Shown piece after piece: positions 37,401 through 47,264 of a DNA stretch of 64,000 nt. How positions within the stretch are numbered: the first letter of the stretch is position 1; each line of letters begins with the position of its first letter. This DNA is from Nitrosomonas sp. (GTDB taxonomy: Bacteria; Pseudomonadota; Gammaproteobacteria; Burkholderiales; Nitrosomonadaceae): positions 1 through 64,000 of the forward strand of contig JAMXAG010000006.1 of assembly GCA_024281675.1 (NCBI GenBank), in the 5' to 3' direction. The notes under the pieces are model-generated. The model was not told where the DNA came from. It saw nothing but the letters and a program-made list of their open reading frames with translations, and did no database searches. Position numbers and translations under genes: made by a program.

Positions 37401-38309
37401 ATGACACTGGAGCAACTTAATAACCAATACAAAATTACCGGCCAATTAGAAATTATCGCGGGTAAAGGCGGATTGCCCATGATTCAGATTAAAAATGCAA
37501 AAGCTCAAGCATTGATTTCTATCCATGCAGGGCAAGTGTTGTCATTCCAGCCGAACGGAGAATCGGAAGATGTCCTATTTCTAAGCAGTAAGGCCTATTA
37601 TCAGGATGGCAAAGCGATTAAAGGAGGGGCACCCATTTGTTGGCCTTGGTTTGGTGCCGACCCGGAAGGCAAAGGACGCCCAGGCCATGGCTTTGTACGC
37701 AATCGTCCGTGGAGTGTGGTGGCGACTGAGGCGTTGAGTAATGGCGATATTAAAGTGACCGTTGGACTCGACGATACGCCGGAAACACAAGCGATCTGGC
37801 CGCATGCGTTCAGCCTGCGGCAGGAAATCATCATTGGCGATTCGTTAAATCTATCCCTGATCACGCGCAACACCGGCAAGGAGAAATTTTCGATTACCCA
37901 AGCATTCCATACCTACTTCAAGGTCGGCGATATCACCCGTACGAAAGTATTGGGACTGGCCGGTTGCGATTACCTCGACAAAACCGGTGGTGGCAGCGTG
38001 CAAAAACATCAAACGGGAGACGTAATCATCGACGCCGAAGTCGATCGGATTTATCTGAACGTCGGTAACACTCTGACAATTGACGATAGCGCATTGAACC
38101 GCCGTATCCAGATTACTTCGCAAGGCAGCAAAACCGCGGTGGTGTGGAATCCCTGGGGGAAAATCGCCAAGGAAATGGCCGACTTGGAAGATGACGATTA
38201 CAAACGCTTGTTGTGTGTTGAAACCACCAATGCGGCGAATGATGTGGTGGAAGTTTCCTCCGGAGAAGAGTGCAAGTTAAGCGCTAATTACCAAGTGATG
38301 CACGGCTGA
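37401..38309 (+). CDS. D-hexose-6-phosphate mutarotase (aldose 1-epimerase family)
   Basis: A 302-residue beta-sandwich epimerase related to YeaD. It has GAPICWPWFGADPEGKGRPGHGFVRNRPW (substrate loop with catalytic His), ITQAFHTYFKVGD (second His) and a late Glu in CVETTNAAND. It interconverts anomers of hexose-6-phosphates. AAGGAAAAATA lies before the ATG. It stands alone between purT and the TIR gene. Confidence 0.9.
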   Translation: MTLEQLNNQYKITGQLEIIAGKGGLPMIQIKNAKAQALISIHAGQVLSFQPNGESEDVLFLSSKAYYQDGKAIKGGAPICWPWFGADPEGKGRPGHGFVRNRPWSVVATEALSNGDIKVTVGLDDTPETQAIWPHAFSLRQEIIIGDSLNLSLITRNTGKEKFSITQAFHTYFKVGDITRTKVLGLAGCDYLDKTGGGSVQKHQTGDVIIDAEVDRIYLNVGNTLTIDDSALNRRIQITSQGSKTAVVWNPWGKIAKEMADLEDDDYKRLLCVETTNAANDVVEVSSGEECKLSANYQVMHG

Positions 38310-38429
38310 AAAATGATTGATGTTGTAGCCCATACCACCGATTGCAAGTGAGGTTGATGCCTTGACACAAAACGTGTTGTCGCAAATAAATTGATCGACT
38401 TTTAATTTTTATGACAAGAGAATTCTCAA

Positions 38430-40401
38430 ATGGCCACCCCCACGATTTTCATCAGTTATCGTCGCGAAGACTCCGCCGGTCAATCCGGGCGAATTTTTGA
38501 CCGCCTCGTGCAGCAGTTTGGCAAAGGCCATGTTTACCGGGACATCGACACCATTACGGCCGGCGAGGATTTTGTGGAAGCCGTGCGTGAAAAAATCAAT
38601 CAATCAGATATCTTACTTGCATTGATCGGCCCAAAATGGCTGACTGCCGCCGATGAGGAAGGACGCTGGCGATTGGCCGATGAAAACGACTTAGTAAGAA
38701 TTGAAATCGCCACCGCACTGGAACGCAATATGCGCGTCATTCCAGTACTGCTGCAAGGAGCTGCTATTCCCAAGATCAAGGATCTCCCCGGGGAACTCGC
38801 AAAATTGGCGCAACGCAATGCAGTTGAAATCAGAGATACCAACTTTGACCTAGACACCGAGCAACTCATTGCCAAACTAGGTTCCTCCTGGCGTAACAAA
38901 TTCATCAGAACGTTTGCCCGCTGGCCGGTGTATGGGGTGATTGCACTATTGCTGGCAAGTCCCCTGGGTTTCTGGATTTATCCTCAAGTTGCACTTACCC
39001 CGGAAAAAGCCCGTATCCAGATTGCGCAGATGGGAATGCAATACAATGCAAATACCTTCGTTGAGATCGCCCAGAGAGGCGATATTCATTCAGTTGAATT
39101 GTTCCTCAGAGCCGGAATGGATCCAAATGTGAAAAATAACGAGGGATATAGAGATAGACAATCTGCAGTGATGTGGGCTGCGGCAAAAGGCCATCTCGAA
39201 TTAGTGAAATTGCTCCAAGCCAAAGGAGCCAATCTTGACGAGGCCATGTCTTGGGCAATCGGACACGAGCAGAAACAGGTATTGGATTTCATACTCGAGA
39301 GCAATCCGGGACAAAACGCGATTAATTCAGGCTTGCACGCAGCTGCTGGAAAAAAAGGCGCTATTGATATCGTACAAACTCTACTGGATAGAGGAGCTGA
39401 CATCAACTTTATCGACAAAAACACAGATACTTCAGCGCTAATAGAAGCCGCTAGTACCTACTCCCCTAACATAGAGCTGATTCGTCTTTTACTTTCAAAG
39501 GGAGCAAACGTCAATCTAGTTACTAGGTACGGAAATACTGCACTATTGGGGGCTGCCAGACATCACAATGTGGAACTGGTGGATTTATTGCTTGCTCATG
39601 GTGCTGATGCTAATGTCAAAAATATAAACAATTCTACCCCAATGCATGAAACTATCTGGGGAACTGATAATGAACGTGAACAATTTAGCTTAGAAATTTG
39701 TTCGGAAGCTTCTTGATAGAGGTGCTGCTATTAATACTCGATCGACACAAGTCAATTCTACCCCAATAACACCCTTATCAGTGGCCATATACCAAGACCG
39801 TTCGCAAATTGCCTTATTGTTGACCGAACGGGGGGCTGATCCAAATGACCCGACGAATATAGATAATGATCTTAACTATACAGTCTTAATGCAAGCAGCT
39901 GGCCATGGCATGACTGATGTAGTGAAAGCCCTACTCGCCAAAGGAGCGGAGGTCAATGCCCGTAGTGGAAATGGCAGGTCACCTTTGTTAAGTGCTGCTG
40001 AAGGTTCTCGCGGGAATGAAATTATTCCAATACTTCTCGACAGCGGCGCCGATGCCCTCGCGACTGATAATAGTGGGCGAAATGTATTAATGAAAGCAGG
40101 TTATACATATTCGGGCTCTAGTCCATTAGAAGAAGAGGTTTTTAAAAGACTTATTAAAAGTGGCGTACAAGTCAACGCGACTGATAAAAATGGCTGGACT
40201 GCTTTGATGCATGCTGCTAATTCTCCATTTTACGAGAAACCTGATTTCATTCAGCAACTGCTTCGTTTCGGAGCCGATGCCACCATGAAAAATAACGAGG
40301 GTGATACTGCGTTAGATATTGCTACGAAAGAGAGCTATAGAGAAACTATGCACCTACTTGAAACGCATGCAACGAATCAACGCAAAAATAAAAAGAAATA
40401 A
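38430..40401 (+). pseudogene. TIR-TM-ankyrin repeat protein gene, split by a one-base frameshift
   Basis: Two open frames, 38430-39716 and the +1 frame from about 39700 to 40401, form one 656-residue protein. Deleting one T of TTT at 39697-39699 reads EIVRKLLDRGAAIN through the break, completing an ankyrin repeat. The N-terminus is a TIR_2 domain (about 5-150: IFISYRREDSAGQSGRIFDRL, DILLALIGPKWL, and NDLVRIEIATALE with Glu92 a possible NADase residue). One membrane helix (165-184) and about a dozen ankyrin repeats follow. Basic residues before the helix predict TIR inside and ankyrins outside. The gene could be a true mutant, a phase-variable gene or a base-call error. Confidence 0.8.
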
Positions 40402-40535
40402 TAGTTTGATGGAATCTTCTAAAATTGTATAAAAAACATATTCCCAATAAAAATACGGGCTATGTTCGCGTTAATTGTTGATGCCTCCAAACATAAGTAG
40501 GGGCAGAAACTTTTTGCTCAAACACCCGGGGCTAG

Positions 40536-41999
40536 CTAAATATGCAAAGCCCGATTATCGACACCCAGTGCAGCCTCGTGTAATACTTCTGATAAAGTCG
40601 GATGAGCGTGAACGATACCCGCAATATCCTCACTGCTGGCGGAAAATTTCATAGCAGCCACTGCCTCTGATATGAGTTCAGAAACATGAGGGCCGATCAT
40701 ATGAATCCCCAACACTCGATCTGTTTTCTCATCCGCCAAGACCTTAATAAATCCGGAAGAATCACCAATTGACCGCGCCCGACCATTGGCCATAAAAGGA
40801 AATTGTCCAATTTTATAGGCGATGCCAGCAGCCTTAAGTTCTTTTTCATTTTTCCCCACCCAGGCTATTTCTGGGGAGGTATAAATTACCCAAGGTATTA
40901 CATTGAAATCAACGGGTTCATATTGCTCAATGGTTTGATTTTTTTCTAAATGTGCAATCATTTCTGCGACCGCCACACCTTCTTCAGATGCTTTGTGTGC
41001 CAGCATAGGTCCACGCACCACATCACCAAGCGCATAGACATGGGTAAGGTTAGTACGACAGTATTCATCCACCGCAATAAATCCTCTTTCATCCAATGCT
41101 AAGCCATTTTTATCCGCACCAAGCCCAGCTGTATTTGGAATTCGACCGATTGCAACAATTAACTTATCAACCTCAAGTGTTTGCTTTTGCTTGTCCGCAT
41201 TTGTGTAGCGTAACGTTATCTTGTTTTTTGTCACTTTAACCGATTCGATTGCAACACCCGTATGAATCTGTAAGCCAAGTTCTTTACTAAAAATACTCTT
41301 GGCTTCTTTAGCGATTTGTTCGTCTGCTGCCATCATAAATTCAGGCATAGCTTCCAAAATCGTCACTTCCGAGCCAAGCCTTCGCCACACGCTCCCCATT
41401 TCAAGACCGATTACACCTGCGCCAATGACACCCAACCGTTTTGGTATTTCAGTTAAAGATAAAGCCCCGGTATTATCGAGAATTTTATCGTTGTCGATCA
41501 CTGAAAACGGCAATGGTCTTGGTATTGAGCCGGTTGCTATGATGACATATTTGGCCTGGATCGTTTGTGTATTGCCCGCATCCTCCACAGCAATTGTCCA
41601 TGCTTCCGCGGAGTTAGGTTGTTTTTGTAATGTCCCCTTGCCGTGCATCGATTTGATTTTATTCTTCTTAAACAGCGATGCGATGCCTACCGTAAAGGTC
41701 GTGACTATTTTGTCCTTGCGTGCAACCATCGTGGAAACATCTATAACAGCATTTTCACAACGTATACCGTGTGCCGAGAACTTATGCTGGAGCTGAAAGT
41801 AATTCTCTGAAGAATCGAGCAACGCTTTGGATGGAATGCAACCAACATTCAAACAAGTACCGCCAAGACTTGGTTTTCCCTTGGAATTTTTCCAATCATC
41901 AATGCACACGGTATTCAAACCCAATTGCGCACATCGAATTGCCGCAACATATCCACCAGGCCCTGCACCAATCACTGCCACATCAAAAATATCAGACAT
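40536..41999 (-). CDS. lpdA: Dihydrolipoyl dehydrogenase
   Basis: A 487-residue FAD enzyme, the E3 part of 2-oxo acid dehydrogenase complexes. The FAD fold is GAGPGGYVAAIRCAQLG (11-27), the redox disulfide GGTCLNVGCIPSKALL (about 46-61), the NAD fold GAGVIGLEMGSVWRRLG and the C-terminal catalytic HAHPTLSE. E1 and E2 genes are not adjacent, so which complex it serves is not visible. No lipoyl domain is fused. Confidence 0.96.
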   Translation of the reverse strand: MSDIFDVAVIGAGPGGYVAAIRCAQLGLNTVCIDDWKNSKGKPSLGGTCLNVGCIPSKALLDSSENYFQLQHKFSAHGIRCENAVIDVSTMVARKDKIVTTFTVGIASLFKKNKIKSMHGKGTLQKQPNSAEAWTIAVEDAGNTQTIQAKYVIIATGSIPRPLPFSVIDNDKILDNTGALSLTEIPKRLGVIGAGVIGLEMGSVWRRLGSEVTILEAMPEFMMAADEQIAKEAKSIFSKELGLQIHTGVAIESVKVTKNKITLRYTNADKQKQTLEVDKLIVAIGRIPNTAGLGADKNGLALDERGFIAVDEYCRTNLTHVYALGDVVRGPMLAHKASEEGVAVAEMIAHLEKNQTIEQYEPVDFNVIPWVIYTSPEIAWVGKNEKELKAAGIAYKIGQFPFMANGRARSIGDSSGFIKVLADEKTDRVLGIHMIGPHVSELISEAVAAMKFSASSEDIAGIVHAHPTLSEVLHEAALGVDNRALHI

Positions 42000-42044
42000 G
42001 ATTCATCCTATAATCCTAAAAAATTTTCGCTAACGTATTCTAAT

Positions 42045-43109
42045 TTAGAATAAAAGCTCTTTATTTCTGTTCTTCATGGAATCGATTTCATCAACAGCTT
42101 GCATATAATCTTTCTGTTCCCGTAATTTTAACATCGAACCGGTAAGGCGCTCGCCATGCATACGGGCCAAGCGCGAACGGCTGGCTACCGGCATATCCCA
42201 TTGCAATGTCTGTAGAACCTCATCAACACCATCTGTATTATTACACACTAATATCATGTCGCAACCTGCAGACAGTGCGGCTTGAGCACGTTGCAGCATG
42301 GTCTCGCAATATTCAACCTCTGCGCCACGCATGCTTAAGTCATCCGTAAAAATACAACCATCAAATTGCAATTCAGTACGTAAAACCTGTTGTAACCAAA
42401 CAGTAGAAAAACCAGCCGGCTTCTGATCGACTTTCGAGAAAATAACATGTGCAACCATTATTCCTGATACTCCGTAATCAACCATTCGGCGAAATGGTAC
42501 TAAGTCTATCTTGTTGATATCATCCAAAGGCCGATCATCTACACAAGCTTGCAAGTGTGAATCGGCCTGAATATAACCGTGGCCGGGAAAATGTTTTGCA
42601 ACCGCAAGCATGCCACTTTTTTTGAGGCCTTGTGTGATGCACTGCGCCAAATTTGTAACAACATCCGGATCATCATGAAAAGCGCGATCGCCAATCACGC
42701 TACTCGTGCCATGATCAATATCCAGAACTGGCGTAAAACTAAAATCGATTCCGCAAGCATTGAGTTCTGCTGCTAAAACATAGCCGACTTGAAAGGCTAA
42801 ATGACGTGCGAGTTCAGGCTGTTGGTTCCAGATCAGACCTAATTCTCGCATCGCAGGTAATTTGGTAAACCCCTGTATAAAACGTTGCACACGCCCACCT
42901 TCATGATCAACTGCGATTAATAGCGGCGGTGTTCTGAGCGCATGGATGTGCTGGGTCAATTGTGATAATTGCTCGATATTCGAATAGTTTCGTGTGAAAA
43001 GAATCACTCCCCCAACCAGTGGATGTGAAAGCCTATCAATATCAATTTGCGTCAATTCTGTGCCAGCAATATCGAGCATTACCGGACCTAATTCGAGCGA
43101 CAATGGCAC
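42045..43109 (-). CDS. nagZ: Beta-N-acetylhexosaminidase NagZ
   Basis: The start is set at GTG 43109 (VPLSLELGPVMLDIAGTEL), two bases after the acpS stop with TTGGA upstream. Longer starts would lie inside acpS. The 354-residue glycoside hydrolase family 3 enzyme has LLIAVDHEGGRVQRF, the catalytic loop AKHFPGHGYIQADSHLQ and FTDDLSMRGAE with the Asp nucleophile. It removes GlcNAc from anhydromuropeptides during wall recycling. Confidence 0.95.
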   Translation of the reverse strand: MPLSLELGPVMLDIAGTELTQIDIDRLSHPLVGGVILFTRNYSNIEQLSQLTQHIHALRTPPLLIAVDHEGGRVQRFIQGFTKLPAMRELGLIWNQQPELARHLAFQVGYVLAAELNACGIDFSFTPVLDIDHGTSSVIGDRAFHDDPDVVTNLAQCITQGLKKSGMLAVAKHFPGHGYIQADSHLQACVDDRPLDDINKIDLVPFRRMVDYGVSGIMVAHVIFSKVDQKPAGFSTVWLQQVLRTELQFDGCIFTDDLSMRGAEVEYCETMLQRAQAALSAGCDMILVCNNTDGVDEVLQTLQWDMPVASRSRLARMHGERLTGSMLKLREQKDYMQAVDEIDSMKNRNKELLF

Positions 43110-43111
43110 GA

Positions 43112-43489
43112 TTATTTTTCCAACACGACAAACGCGCAAACCATATTGACCTCATCGCTGATCGAGAGATGATGTTGCGTAATGCCTTTATCGTTGATCA
43201 ACTGATTGAGTTCGGGGTGAAATTTGAAAAAGGGTTTTCCCAATTCATCGTGTGTGATGATTATGTAATTTAAGCTGACTGGATGACGTAATCCCGTGCC
43301 CATTGCTTTTGACAACGCTTCTTTTGCGGCAAAGCGGCTAGCAAGAAAAGAAACACGTTTGTTGCTAGCATGGTATTCCAACCATTCACTATCCGCCAAA
43401 ATACGCCGCGCAAAACGATCACCATAGCGATTCAATGATTGCTCAATTCGGTAAGACTCTACAATATCGGTACCTATGCCATAGATCAT
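43112..43489 (-). CDS. acpS: Holo-[acyl-carrier-protein] synthase
   Basis: A 125-residue phosphopantetheinyl transferase. [12 protein letters not shown] supplies the metal Asp8, and [19 protein letters not shown] holds the Glu and Lys of the active site. It activates ACP using CoA. ATGA overlap with pdxJ upstream; nagZ follows two bases after its stop. Confidence 0.97.
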   Translation of the reverse strand: MIYGIGTDIVESYRIEQSLNRYGDRFARRILADSEWLEYHASNKRVSFLASRFAAKEALSKAMGTGLRHPVSLNYIIITHDELGKPFFKFHPELNQLINDKGITQHHLSISDEVNMVCAFVVLEK

Positions 43490-44211
43490 TGCCGTGCTTT
43501 AAGCATCAATTGTTTCATTTCTTTTACTGCTTGTTCAAAACCAACGAAAATAGATCGAGCCACGATAGCGTGACCAATATTTAGTTCAGAAATAGCAGCA
43601 ATGGCTGCGATCGATTGTACATTACTATAATGTAAACCATGCCCAGCATTCACCTTCAAACCAAGGCTGATACCTTGTTTGACGGCCCTTTCAATTTCGG
43701 TGAAATAAGTTTTTTGCAATTCCGATGTCGTTGCATCTGCATAACTACCTGTATGAATTTCAATAACGGGAGCACCTGCACGTGCAGCTGCATCAATTTG
43801 ATATTCATTCGCATTAATGAATAGCGAAACACAAATATTTGCATCAGCGAGTCGGTGACATACCCGCTTGATTTGATCAAAATGTTTAATGACATCCAAA
43901 CCACCTTCCGTGGTCAATTCTTCGCGTCTTTCGGGCACCAAACAAATATCATGCGGTTTTATTTTGAGTGCAATGGCAATCATCTCGTCAGTCACAGCGC
44001 TCTCAAGATTCATTCGGGTCGTCAAACGTTCACGTAAAATTGCAACATCTTGATCTTGGATATGACGCCTATCTTCCCGTAAATGCAACGTAATCGCATC
44101 TGCTCCCGCTGCTTCTGCGATCAAAGCAGCTTCGATTGGATCAGGATAGGTTGCTTTACGTGCCTGCCGCAATGTTGCAACATGATCTATATTGACACCC
44201 AATTCAATCAT
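43486..44211 (-). CDS. pdxJ: Pyridoxine 5'-phosphate synthase
   Basis: A 241-residue TIM barrel closing the PLP ring from 1-deoxyxylulose 5-phosphate. Visible are [65 protein letters not shown] and [13 protein letters not shown]. Only 51 bases separate it from era. The recO gene usual at this spot is absent. Confidence 0.98.
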   Translation of the reverse strand: MIELGVNIDHVATLRQARKATYPDPIEAALIAEAAGADAITLHLREDRRHIQDQDVAILRERLTTRMNLESAVTDEMIAIALKIKPHDICLVPERREELTTEGGLDVIKHFDQIKRVCHRLADANICVSLFINANEYQIDAAARAGAPVIEIHTGSYADATTSELQKTYFTEIERAVKQGISLGLKVNAGHGLHYSNVQSIAAIAAISELNIGHAIVARSIFVGFEQAVKEMKQLMLKARQ

Positions 44212-44262
44212 TCTTTTAGCTTTCCTAGGCCATCGAAATGAATTTTTACCTGTTGTTGCACA

Positions 44263-45159
44263 CTATGATTCATATCCCAAGCTTTTTAAAACCGCCTCAT
44301 TATTGACCCAATCTCTTTTAACTTTAACCCAAACTTGTAAGAATACTTTTTTTCCGAATAGTAACTCCATATCTTGGCGTGCTTTCATCGCAATTTGTTT
44401 AAGTTTTTCGCCATTCTTTCCAATGATAATCGCTTTTTGATTACTTTTTCCAACAAAAATTGTGGCATGAATCCGAATTAATTTTTCTTGATCCTTAAAT
44501 TGATCAATCACGACTGCTGTTGAATAAGGCAGCTCGTCACCAGTTAAACGAAACATTTTTTCACGAATGAATTCACCAGCAATAAAATGTTGGCTGCGAT
44601 TAGTAATTTCATCATTGTTATACAGCGGTTGCGAAATGGGCAAATAACTATAGATGGCGCTGAGAAGCTCAGTGAGCTGTATTTTTTGTGATGCACTAAC
44701 CGGCACAATCGCGGCGAAATCAAACTCACCAGACATCTGTTGTGTGAATGGCAATAGGAGGTTTTTATCAGCCACCAGGTCTATTTTATTCATCACTAGA
44801 ATGACAGGAACATCTTTAGGTAGCTCGCGCATCGCTGCGATATCACGTTCGCCAAATAGCATGACTTCAATAACAAACAATACTACATCTACGCCATGCA
44901 TTGACTGCCTTACCACAAGATTCATCGCTGAATTTAGGCGGCTGGCAAACTGTGTTTGAAAACCAGGTGTATCAATAAAAATGTATTGCGCATTCGATTC
45001 AGTCAAAATTCCGTTAATTTGAAAACGAGTGGTCTGCGCTTTCTTAGAAGTAATGCTGATTTTTTGCTGCAACAATTGATTTAGCAAAGTCGATTTACCA
45101 ACATTTGGGCGTCCGACAATGGCAATATGCCCAGTGCGAAAATTATCCATCGCCGACAT
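44263..45159 (-). CDS. era: GTPase Era
   Basis: A 298-residue ribosome-assembly GTPase with G1 GRPNVGKSTLL (about 16-26), G2/G3 QTTRFQINGI and IDTPGFQ, G4 MNKIDLV and G5 SASQK. The KH domain contains IIGKNGEKLKQIAMKARQDMELLFGKKVFLQVWVKV (key KH loop I-I-G-K-N-G). It binds the 16S rRNA 3' end. Next to rnc, as usual. Confidence 0.98.
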   Translation of the reverse strand: MSAMDNFRTGHIAIVGRPNVGKSTLLNQLLQQKISITSKKAQTTRFQINGILTESNAQYIFIDTPGFQTQFASRLNSAMNLVVRQSMHGVDVVLFVIEVMLFGERDIAAMRELPKDVPVILVMNKIDLVADKNLLLPFTQQMSGEFDFAAIVPVSASQKIQLTELLSAIYSYLPISQPLYNNDEITNRSQHFIAGEFIREKMFRLTGDELPYSTAVVIDQFKDQEKLIRIHATIFVGKSNQKAIIIGKNGEKLKQIAMKARQDMELLFGKKVFLQVWVKVKRDWVNNEAVLKSLGYES

Positions 45160-45213
45160 ACTATAATAACTCTGACATATAATTATATGCGTTCACAACA
45201 TGTTTCTCATGTT

Positions 45214-45915
45214 TTATCGATTTTGTAATCTAGATAAGTTTTCATAGGCAAGCTTTGCTGCTTCCTGCTCAGCGCTTCGTCTACTGGTACCCTCACCAAA
45301 GGTTCGTAAGCTAAACTTAGGTACATTACATTCCACTTTAAATTTTTGTTTGTGCGCCTCGCCCGTCGTAGTAACGACCATATATTCTGGAGGAGTCATT
45401 TTCCTGCTTTGTAGAAACTCTTGTAACAAGGTTTTGGGATCTTTCTTTTGAACGCCTATATCAACTGTATTCATCAGGGGTTGATAGAGTGCAACCACAA
45501 CGGCCTCCGCTTGCGCAAAATCACTGTCCAAGAAAATCCCCCCAACAATCGCTTCAAAAGCATCTGCAAGAATGGAAGGCCGCATGTATCCACCACTTTT
45601 AATTTCCCCTTCACCCAATCTGATTACATCATTCATCTGTAACTTTAATGCCAATTCACAGAGTGCTTGTTGATTAACAAAACTCGCGCGAATCCGTGAT
45701 AAATGTCCTTCAGGTAATTGTGGAAAAAATTGGTAGAGCATGCTCGCAACAATACAATTTAAAATCGCATCTCCAAGAAACTCTAGGCGCTCATTATGCG
45801 AAGCACTATGACTTCGATGTGTAATTGCTTGGATAAGTAACTCAGACCGCTTAAAAGAATATCCAAGTCGACCACAGAATGCATGCAACGAGTGCAAACG
45901 GACATTACCCTGCAT
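45214..45915 (-). CDS. rnc: Ribonuclease III
   Basis: A 233-residue double-strand RNA endonuclease. The catalytic signature NERLEFLGDAIL (about 37-48) carries the Glu and Asp residues, with a second acidic site in DAFEAIVGGIFLD. The dsRNA-binding domain is at about 155-230 (KTLLQEFLQSRKMTPPEY, GTSRRSAEQEAAKLAYENL). It processes rRNA. Part of the lepA-lepB-DUF4845-rnc-era run. Confidence 0.98.
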   Translation of the reverse strand: MQGNVRLHSLHAFCGRLGYSFKRSELLIQAITHRSHSASHNERLEFLGDAILNCIVASMLYQFFPQLPEGHLSRIRASFVNQQALCELALKLQMNDVIRLGEGEIKSGGYMRPSILADAFEAIVGGIFLDSDFAQAEAVVVALYQPLMNTVDIGVQKKDPKTLLQEFLQSRKMTPPEYMVVTTTGEAHKQKFKVECNVPKFSLRTFGEGTSRRSAEQEAAKLAYENLSRLQNR

Positions 45916-45956
45916 GATAGCAAAATACTAAGAGTGAAGCGGAATTGATCAGGCCA

Positions 45957-46328
45957 TCACTCACTGGTAGCTTCAAAATCAATGTTCAAAGATATATTAG
46001 ACACCAAAGGTATTTGTTTAGAATACTGAGCACTTAGAACAGTTCTTCCATTTACTTTGCTAATTTTTATATCTTGCACAGTAATAGATTTAATATTATC
46101 AATCTGGGCACGTTTAGAGAAAGCCAATTTAATTTGATTAAAATCAGAATCTTGTGTACCTGCCTCTTTTGCCGTTGCTACTAAATTTTTATGTATAGAA
46201 GAATATTCTAGATAGACAGGCACTAACTTCATACCTAACAGCGCCAAAATAATTAAAAAAAATGAAATAACTAATAAACCAGATAGACTAAAGCCTTTTT
46301 GCTGCTGTATTGCCGTGAAATAATGCAT
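45957..46328 (-). CDS. DUF4845 membrane-anchored protein
   Basis: A 123-residue protein with QKGFSLSGLLVISFFLIILALLG-type N-terminal helix (about 11-33) similar in look to type IV pilin starts, then KLVPVYLEYSSIHKNL and a small C-terminal domain. It lies between lepB and rnc, the standard location of DUF4845 in betaproteobacteria. No function established; the pilin-like helix only suggests membrane anchoring. Confidence 0.85.
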   Translation of the reverse strand: MHYFTAIQQQKGFSLSGLLVISFFLIILALLGMKLVPVYLEYSSIHKNLVATAKEAGTQDSDFNQIKLAFSKRAQIDNIKSITVQDIKISKVNGRTVLSAQYSKQIPLVSNISLNIDFEATSE

Positions 46329-46348
46329 ATCCCCTCCACAGAAAAACC

Positions 46349-47152
46349 CTATTGAATAGATAGACCAATACGACTTAAATCATTAAAGTTCCACCAAATC
46401 ATAAAAGCTTTACCCACAATATTTTCTTCTGGAACAAATCCCCAATACCGACTATCACTGCTACTGTCGCGATTGTCACCTAGCGTAAAATAATTTCCTG
46501 CAGGAACTTCGCAAGTAAATCCTGTTCGATAGTATTTGCAATTTTCGCGAAAAGGATATTGCCGGATATTTGAATACTGCACCCCATTGGCATCTTGATT
46601 GATCAAAACAGAATGTTTTTCATCTCCTAAATGCTCCGAGAAGCGATCCGAGTAGATATAACCAAAACCCGATTCGATATATTTGTAATCCTCTTCGTAT
46701 TCCGTCTTAATGGCTTCTCCATTAATTGTCAGTCGTTTATTGTGATATGTAATTACATCACCAGGAATACCGACGACTCTTTTAATATAGTCAATCGAAG
46801 GATCTTCTGGATATCGAAAAACCAAGACATCCCCCCGTTTTGGTTCATTGATATCCCACACTTTCTGATTGACCACAGGAAGACGAAGGCCGTACGTATA
46901 TTTATTCACCAGAATAAAATCACCAACCAGTAAAGTTGGAATCATTGACCCTGAAGGAATTTTGAAAGGCTCAATTACAAAAGACCGCAGTGTAAATACG
47001 ATCAGAATAATCGGGAAAAAACTTTTGGGATATTCTACCCACCAAGGTTCGCTTTGGTCAGACGCTCGTTGCTTTTTTAATAAGAAAATATCCAGTAGCC
47101 AAATAGCGCCGGTCAGCAGCAGCAAAACAAACAGAATTAAAGGAAAGTTCAT
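46349..47152 (-). CDS. lepB: Signal peptidase I
   Basis: A 267-residue membrane protease. Two helices at the N-terminus, the Ser nucleophile in FKIPSGSMIPTLLVGDFILVNK (about 66-87) and the general-base Lys in DYIKRVVGIPGD. The late box GDNRDSSSDSRYWGFVP is complete. It removes signal peptides from the many exported proteins seen here. Downstream of lepA. Confidence 0.98.
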   Translation of the reverse strand: MNFPLILFVLLLLTGAIWLLDIFLLKKQRASDQSEPWWVEYPKSFFPIILIVFTLRSFVIEPFKIPSGSMIPTLLVGDFILVNKYTYGLRLPVVNQKVWDINEPKRGDVLVFRYPEDPSIDYIKRVVGIPGDVITYHNKRLTINGEAIKTEYEEDYKYIESGFGYIYSDRFSEHLGDEKHSVLINQDANGVQYSNIRQYPFRENCKYYRTGFTCEVPAGNYFTLGDNRDSSSDSRYWGFVPEENIVGKAFMIWWNFNDLSRIGLSIQ

Positions 47153-47264
47153 TATGCTCCCTTTAAAAAATCCAAATGCAATCTAATCATCGTCATTGGA
47201 TAATGATGTGTTAAATAAAATGCAAAGTTACATAAAAAACTTTTACAGCTATAGCGTATTGTCA

